A stretch of DNA of 64,000 nt from Eretmocerus hayati (taxonomy: Eukaryota; Arthropoda; Insecta; Hymenoptera; Aphelinidae): the NCBI GenBank assembly GCA_029851415.1, contig CM056741.1, forward strand, positions 68,190,282 through 68,254,281, read 5' to 3'. Of the stretch, positions 59,420-64,000 are shown piece by piece. The position numbers and the translations under genes are program-made. The first letter of the stretch is position 1; each line of letters begins with the position of its first letter. Below the pieces are notes generated by a model that did no database searches, had not been told where the DNA came from, and saw nothing but the letters and a program-made list of their open reading frames with translations.

Positions 59420-62180
59420 AGATCGGGTTATCAAAAATGGCACTAAACAAGGGTTTTGGAAATATTAGTTGAAGTTGAGTACGACTAGTGCGTGAAGAAT
59501 ATTAAAATTCACATACAATAGGCTTGGGATACGACCAAAAAGTTTCGAAATGTATCAAAGTCGTGGGTGCGTGGGAAGCTTTCAGATTTGCGTATGATTT
59601 GTGGACCTGTATTAGTGAGTGAATATGTAGTTCTTCATCGACGAAGTCTTTCGATCTTTGTCGCTGGTACTTGATGATGTACAGTCCCTCCCCATGACCA
59701 AGCCAATGTGTGGAGAGAGGGTAGGCGGAGTAATATCGCGCAACGCTTAGCAAACGCTTGCAAGCCGATATCCTTACGCGCATAGCTTTCAAAAGTATAA
59801 GGGAAAGACGTACCGTCACGCATCTTCGCAGTCTTCGTTGATCACGCGCGCAGTCCAACCGGAGTGCAATTGATAAATCACAAACTTTTTCTTAGAAAAT
59901 CCTGAATCAAGACATCTCATCATAGTTATAATCTAATTACAAGCTCAGAATTATACATATAGCATACTAAATATCATCAGCTGCTCAACATTTGTTGGAT
60001 TGTATTTCTTTCCATCTTCGAATCTCAGTCAATCTGTGATCATTGGCCTTGAGTTTTTTGGCCTCCTTGGATCCCATCCGAAACTTCAAGGATTCTTCGG
60101 GTCACGGTTACAAGTTGTTAAACAAGTTCGAGCAAGGCCTGTAAAAATCAGGTAAGTGAGAATGCGTTTTTCTTGAAATCGTGTTTGAATCAGGAGCGTA
60201 GGGACCAATGTCGAATCTCTTGCGCCATAGAGGAGAGGAATAAATGCTTTTTCCTATAATCAGTATAGGATGATTGTATTAAACTTATCTGAATTCATGA
60301 CTATTCAATTCAAACGTACACGCGAGTTTCTAGGAGTGAGAAAGTTTCAGAAAATATTCGCTTCTTTTTACATATGGATTTTTTTCACATGTCCGAGCAT
60401 TTGCAAAAGCTTTGGAGTCTTTTGAATCCTCAGCCAGTACCTGCAGTTTTCTCCTGAGGTGATTAAATAATCCCTTGACTCGTTCTTTCTATGCAACAAT
60501 TCTGAAGAGAAGACAAAAAATTGGATCCGTTGCGAGTCATGAGCGTTCCAAAACAATTGGTGCGGTAGAATCATTTTTTGGCTAAATTTTACGTAGCAGA
60601 GTGGGCACTCCGTCGTTGGTCAGTGCCGAGAACTATTGCCACGCTTTGGTTTTCGTACAGTAGTACTTTTATAAAAGAACGAAAGGATAACTGAGATTTT
60701 TTGCAAGGATGAGGCTACTTTGGTGTTCTCGATAACTTCTAGTAAGTCAGCCCTAGACTATCGCCATTACAGTTAGGCATTGGAAAACAGTTTCAGAATG
60801 ACCTGAATCACGCGTTTTTGAAATCTGGAGGTTAAATTATAATGATGTAATGATAGGGATCAATTTTCTGGCACACAAGGGTCATCTGTGACGGGATCAA
60901 TGAGGCTTGATGAAAGAGTCTAATTTCGAATAATGGTTGTAACGGGTTAGAGTTGTCCGAATGGAATTCTTTTTTGATGACGAAGCATCTTATCGCGCGT
61001 TGAGTTGGGCTGCGGCGCGTGGCTAAACGACGTACCCCCCCGCGTGCTTTGTATATATATATAGCGTGCGGCCTCATCTCATCGGCACGCCAAGCCACGC
61101 TGCTGTTCGTATGAACAAACACGGACAGATATGCATCATATACACATCTTCGTAGAATTACAACAGCATAAGATGTGCGAGACTATATTATATAGATGCA
61201 TGAATTAGGATTATATGGGTACAACTTTTCGTAATTTTATTTGAGCCATGAACCGGACTACCGTATTTTGGAAAACACGCCGAAACGAGCTAAATTCTCT
61301 TTTTTTTCACACACCATTCGTGTCCTGTCAGGGTAAATCGCCATGACAGATGATTACTGGGAATACTTTTCGAGCAATGACAAGTCAGTAAAACCTGAAA
61401 TTTGGATCGTAGGCCCTACTATCGGGTACAGTCTTGGGAACAATCGCAGTGTATGTGTTGATATTGATATCAAGAAAAATTTCTTCTATCCCCTATCCCA
61501 CTATGGCTTTGAACGACTTCATCATCTGAGTTCAAAATCAGCGGAAAAATATATTACGTAGCGAAGAAAATTCGAAAAATTTACCTGTATTGTACTTTTG
61601 CTAAAATAACTCCTATGATGACTTCGTCAGCAACTGAGCGTACTCCGGACGCACCTGGCCTGAGACGCACATCATTTTTTTCATTTATTCGCTTTTATTG
61701 AACTCGGCCGCGGCCGGCCGGAATCTTGTCTCCGAAATCTTCGTGAGAGTGTGTCAATGACGTGCTTCGGCTTGGGATCGCGTGCATTTGTGTTTGCGCG
61801 ATTCAACATTGGGTAAACGCAAAATGGGTTTGTGCGCATGGTCGGACCTCTGTTTCTTTCTCATGAGATGCATATTTATCTGCGCGACCAAGAGCCTCGC
61901 GTCAGTATATCACAGCAGACGACACAATCCGTGTTGAATCTTGATCCGTCTGGTCGGGCATGCTGGTGGTCGTCGTATTGCTCGATTGGGAAATTACGAA
62001 TGAAAATCCATCGGTCATTCAATAATGATCATTGAATAGTTCAGTACGCTCTCTGGAAAATTCGTACAAGACCTCCATGCCAAGCCCGTGTTGGTGCACG
62101 CTGCTCAACAACCTCTTTGAGGCGCTTATCGCGCAATCACCATCCCCATATGCGCGTAGCTGCTCGGTGCATACTTTTAA
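59420..62180. other. Unassigned DNA with small CG-rich patches
   Basis: CG-rich patches occur at 60990-61130 (with GTATATATATATAGCG at 61050-61065) and 61690-61830 (GGCCGCGGCCGGCCGG at 61707-61722). A 72-codon frame at 61343-61561 starts with ATG in a fair Kozak context but has no known domain. No gene is supported. Confidence 0.3.
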
Positions 62181-62703
62181 AAATTCGCTCTCATGTGAAC
62201 TGTTGAATATAGTCGCAACTCAAAATGTGAATATGTCTTAGACCCGTCATTTGTTTCTGTCTTAGACTTTGGCTGAGACAATATCACATGCTCCAAAATT
62301 TTTATAACTTGGTTTAAAAATGATAAAAGCGTGATTTCTAGATATGATCCGTTATAGTAATTTTTAGCATCCAACCCACGCTTTTGCGCAACTCAGAATG
62401 TGAAAATAGTCTTAGAACCGTCATTTGTTTCTGTCTTAGACTTTGGCTAAGACAATTTCACGTGCTCCAAAATTTTCATAACTTGGCATAAAAATGATAA
62501 AAGCGTGGGTTGTAGATACGATCCGTTATAGCGATTTTTAGCATCCAACCCATGCTCTTATCATTCTTAAACCAAGTTATGAAAATTTTTGAGCACGTGA
62601 AATTGTCTTAGCCAAAGTCTAAGACAGAAACAAATGACGGGTCTAAGACTATTTTCACATTCTGAGTTGCGCCTATGTTCAACAGTTCACATAAAAGCGA
62701 ATT
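62181..62703. mobile_element. Inverted-repeat element with three GTCTTAGAC blocks
   Basis: The ends around ATGTGAACTGTTGAATATAG and GCCTATGTTCAACAGTTCAC are inverted. A block of about 45 bp containing CGTCATTTGTTTCTGTCTTA is present at 62236-62280 and 62409-62455 in the same orientation and inverted at 62607-62650. The adjoining AAAATGATAAAAGCGTG is repeated likewise. The internal duplication followed by an inverted copy suggests a MITE that gained an extra arm segment. Confidence 0.7.
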
Positions 62704-62762
62704 CAGAAGTGTTTTTTCAATTAATTTATTTATGATGAAGCTTTTATTGAACCTCGTATGAT

Positions 62763-63100
62763 ATTATAAAGCATATGAGTAGTTCCACGCGAAAGCGACC
62801 CACGAAAAAGGGTCATGTCTCAGGTCCTTTTGTTAACATTCTTATTCGATTCTATGGTACAAAATATGAACTTTTCACTACCTATGGGGTCCCAAAACAA
62901 TTTTTTGGTCCCATGGCGAGAATTTTTGAAAATGAAGTAAAATACATTTTTTTTAAATTCTAGCAGCTTTTTTGCACTAAAATGGGAATAAGTCAAGTTT
63001 GCTCTCAGATAAAGATATGCGGTTTGCGGCATTCGAAAGGTCTTTTAAAAACCTATCAAAATGGCTATTAAAAAGTTGTTTTCGGGGTCATGGGCAGCCT
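62763..63100 (+). repeat. Partial arm of an element F relative
   Basis: AGTTCCACGCGAAAGCGAC, GGGTCATGTCTCAGGTCC and CACTACCTATGGGGTCC follow the order seen in the arms of element F (54895-55020 and, inverted, 56510-56620). Divergence is substantial and no inverted partner was found, so it is a truncated or solitary arm. Confidence 0.6.
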
Positions 63101-63720
63101 GTACGAGCAAAAGTGTAAAAATCACTAAATATGCAAATAAATCCAAATGGAATTCTTCAACATGTTAACCAGAATTTACTCCTGGTTCGGGGCGACGATC
63201 TGCGGAATGGCAGTTAGAGAGATTACAGTTATCATTGCATGCCAGTAGTTCCCAATTTTGATGACCTCTTCCAAACTCGTACAGTATCGTGTGAGAAAAT
63301 TCAATTGATCTCTGCGACTCATCAGTCAAGAACTTGGGTTATAATTTGTGATTGCCCGCTGATAGAATTAAAATGAATCGTTGCGACGAAAAATGACGAA
63401 ATTATACACCAAAGTAGTTTCGGCGCGGTGCACTCGGTTGACAGTAGTAAAATGAAATAATTCTTCCGCAACCGATTGCGTTTGCTTTCAAAATATTTGC
63501 TGGACTTTGTCTTCAACAGTTTTATGGTCAGTTCAAAGAGCATGATTATAAGTATTTGATTGGTGAAGTCGGAGTGGTTATCGCAGTGATATGGCCTTTT
63601 CACGCCGGCCATTCCTCAAACTTATATCAACACTGACCAATGTTGAAGTTCCTCCAATCAACCGAATCCAGATCCTTGCTCGAGTGAGGGGAATTTAGAT
63701 CCGCTAATTCAAGCTTATAA
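63101..63720. other. Unassigned DNA
   Basis: Nothing beyond short motif-free frames was seen. Confidence 0.35.
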
Positions 63721-63878
63721 TATGCATGCTAATGCCGAACAGTGCGAATATAAACAGCTCGGAGCTTTGGCACAATCGAACATGCGCATTCAACATACGG
63801 ATGAGAAAGGTCACAGAGGTGAGGAGAGTGTCGGTACGCTACCGCCGTTATACTGCGAAGCGAGAACAGCACCGGAGG

Positions 63879-63892
63879 GTTGCCAAGGCAAC
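63879..63892. promoter_or_regulatory. RFX-type X-box
   Basis: GTTGCC-AA-GGCAAC is a perfect inverted repeat with a two-base spacer, matching the RFX consensus found upstream of ciliary genes in animals. It sits in a CG-richer stretch (63740-63950) followed by a pyrimidine tract (TCTCTCCTTCTCTTTCTCTG). This suggests a promoter for a gene just beyond the right edge. The match is clear; function is inference. Confidence 0.5.
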
Positions 63893-64000
63893 GCAAGCTC
63901 TCGTAGGAGATAGAGATGCCTTTAATAGGTATCCTCGCTACCGCGCGTTTCCAGTATCTCTCCTTCTCTTTCTCTGTCCGACTTCCTCTTCCACCTTCAA

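Noticed and set aside
61343..61561. 72-codon frame with a fair Kozak context
   Set aside because: No domain, signal peptide or splice context, and surrounding DNA is ordinary AT-rich sequence.

Overview
This is animal nuclear DNA, most likely from an insect. Coding sequence is sparse. The one good host exon ends in a consensus splice donor, and the rest is AT-rich sequence packed with eukaryotic transposable elements: a Ty3/gypsy pol relic, solo-LTR-like units, Tc1-type and other TIR/fold-back elements. There are no operons, Shine-Dalgarno sites, rRNA or tRNA genes, and no CRISPR array. CG dinucleotides are not depleted and several CG-rich islands occur, which would suit a hymenopteran, but the sequence does not fix the species.

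Layout. 1-3.5 kb: a dispersed TIR-like repeat (copy R1) carrying two later insertions, a 408-bp palindromic MITE (TA duplication) and a 959-bp element full of a GGGCGTAA motif (AATT duplication). An element-free sister copy (R2) lies at 25.0-25.6 kb. 3.5-12.9 kb: AT-rich non-coding sequence with CG-rich patches at 4.0-4.9 and 8.4-8.6 kb and an array of TGCGCAAA palindromes at 6.3-6.5 kb. If the exon call is right, this is intron 1 of the next gene. 12.95-14.2 kb: a minus-strand first coding exon (13418 down to 12949) in a CG-rich island. It encodes an N-terminal region with an Engrailed-homology-1-like repressor motif. Its DNA-binding domain was not found and should lie beyond the left edge.

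16.5-22.0 kb: a broken Ty3/gypsy pol (end of RT, RNase H, integrase) split by a 2.8-kb TG...CA unit with a GACT duplication. That unit is itself split by a 923-bp Tc1-type fold-back element. A further 544-bp fold-back element follows pol. A second copy of the TG...CA unit (41.1-44.0 kb, TTGG duplication) sits inside another TIR element. 22-41 kb: mostly unassigned non-coding DNA with small MITEs (25.66 and 28.35 kb) and a hairpin plus a TAGTACGGTA minisatellite (34.4-35.6 kb).

44-50 kb: TIR elements, a CG-rich island (45.85-46.70 kb), a TTAA-flanked element and an 87-bp tandem repeat. 50.85-57.0 kb: a three-level nest, with a fold-back element interrupted by TIR element T (TATA duplication), which adjoins a 2.8-kb palindrome (CTTA duplication). 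57.2-59.4 kb: an element with seven copies of an approximately 20-bp motif in both orientations. 62.2-63.1 kb: further inverted-repeat elements. Near the right edge is a perfect RFX-type X-box (63879-63892), possibly the promoter of a gene outside the window.

The genes here do not form a pathway. The biology in view is one probable developmental regulator with a large first intron, next to transposon-rich DNA in which removing insertions one by one restores the older sequence at the sites that could be compared.
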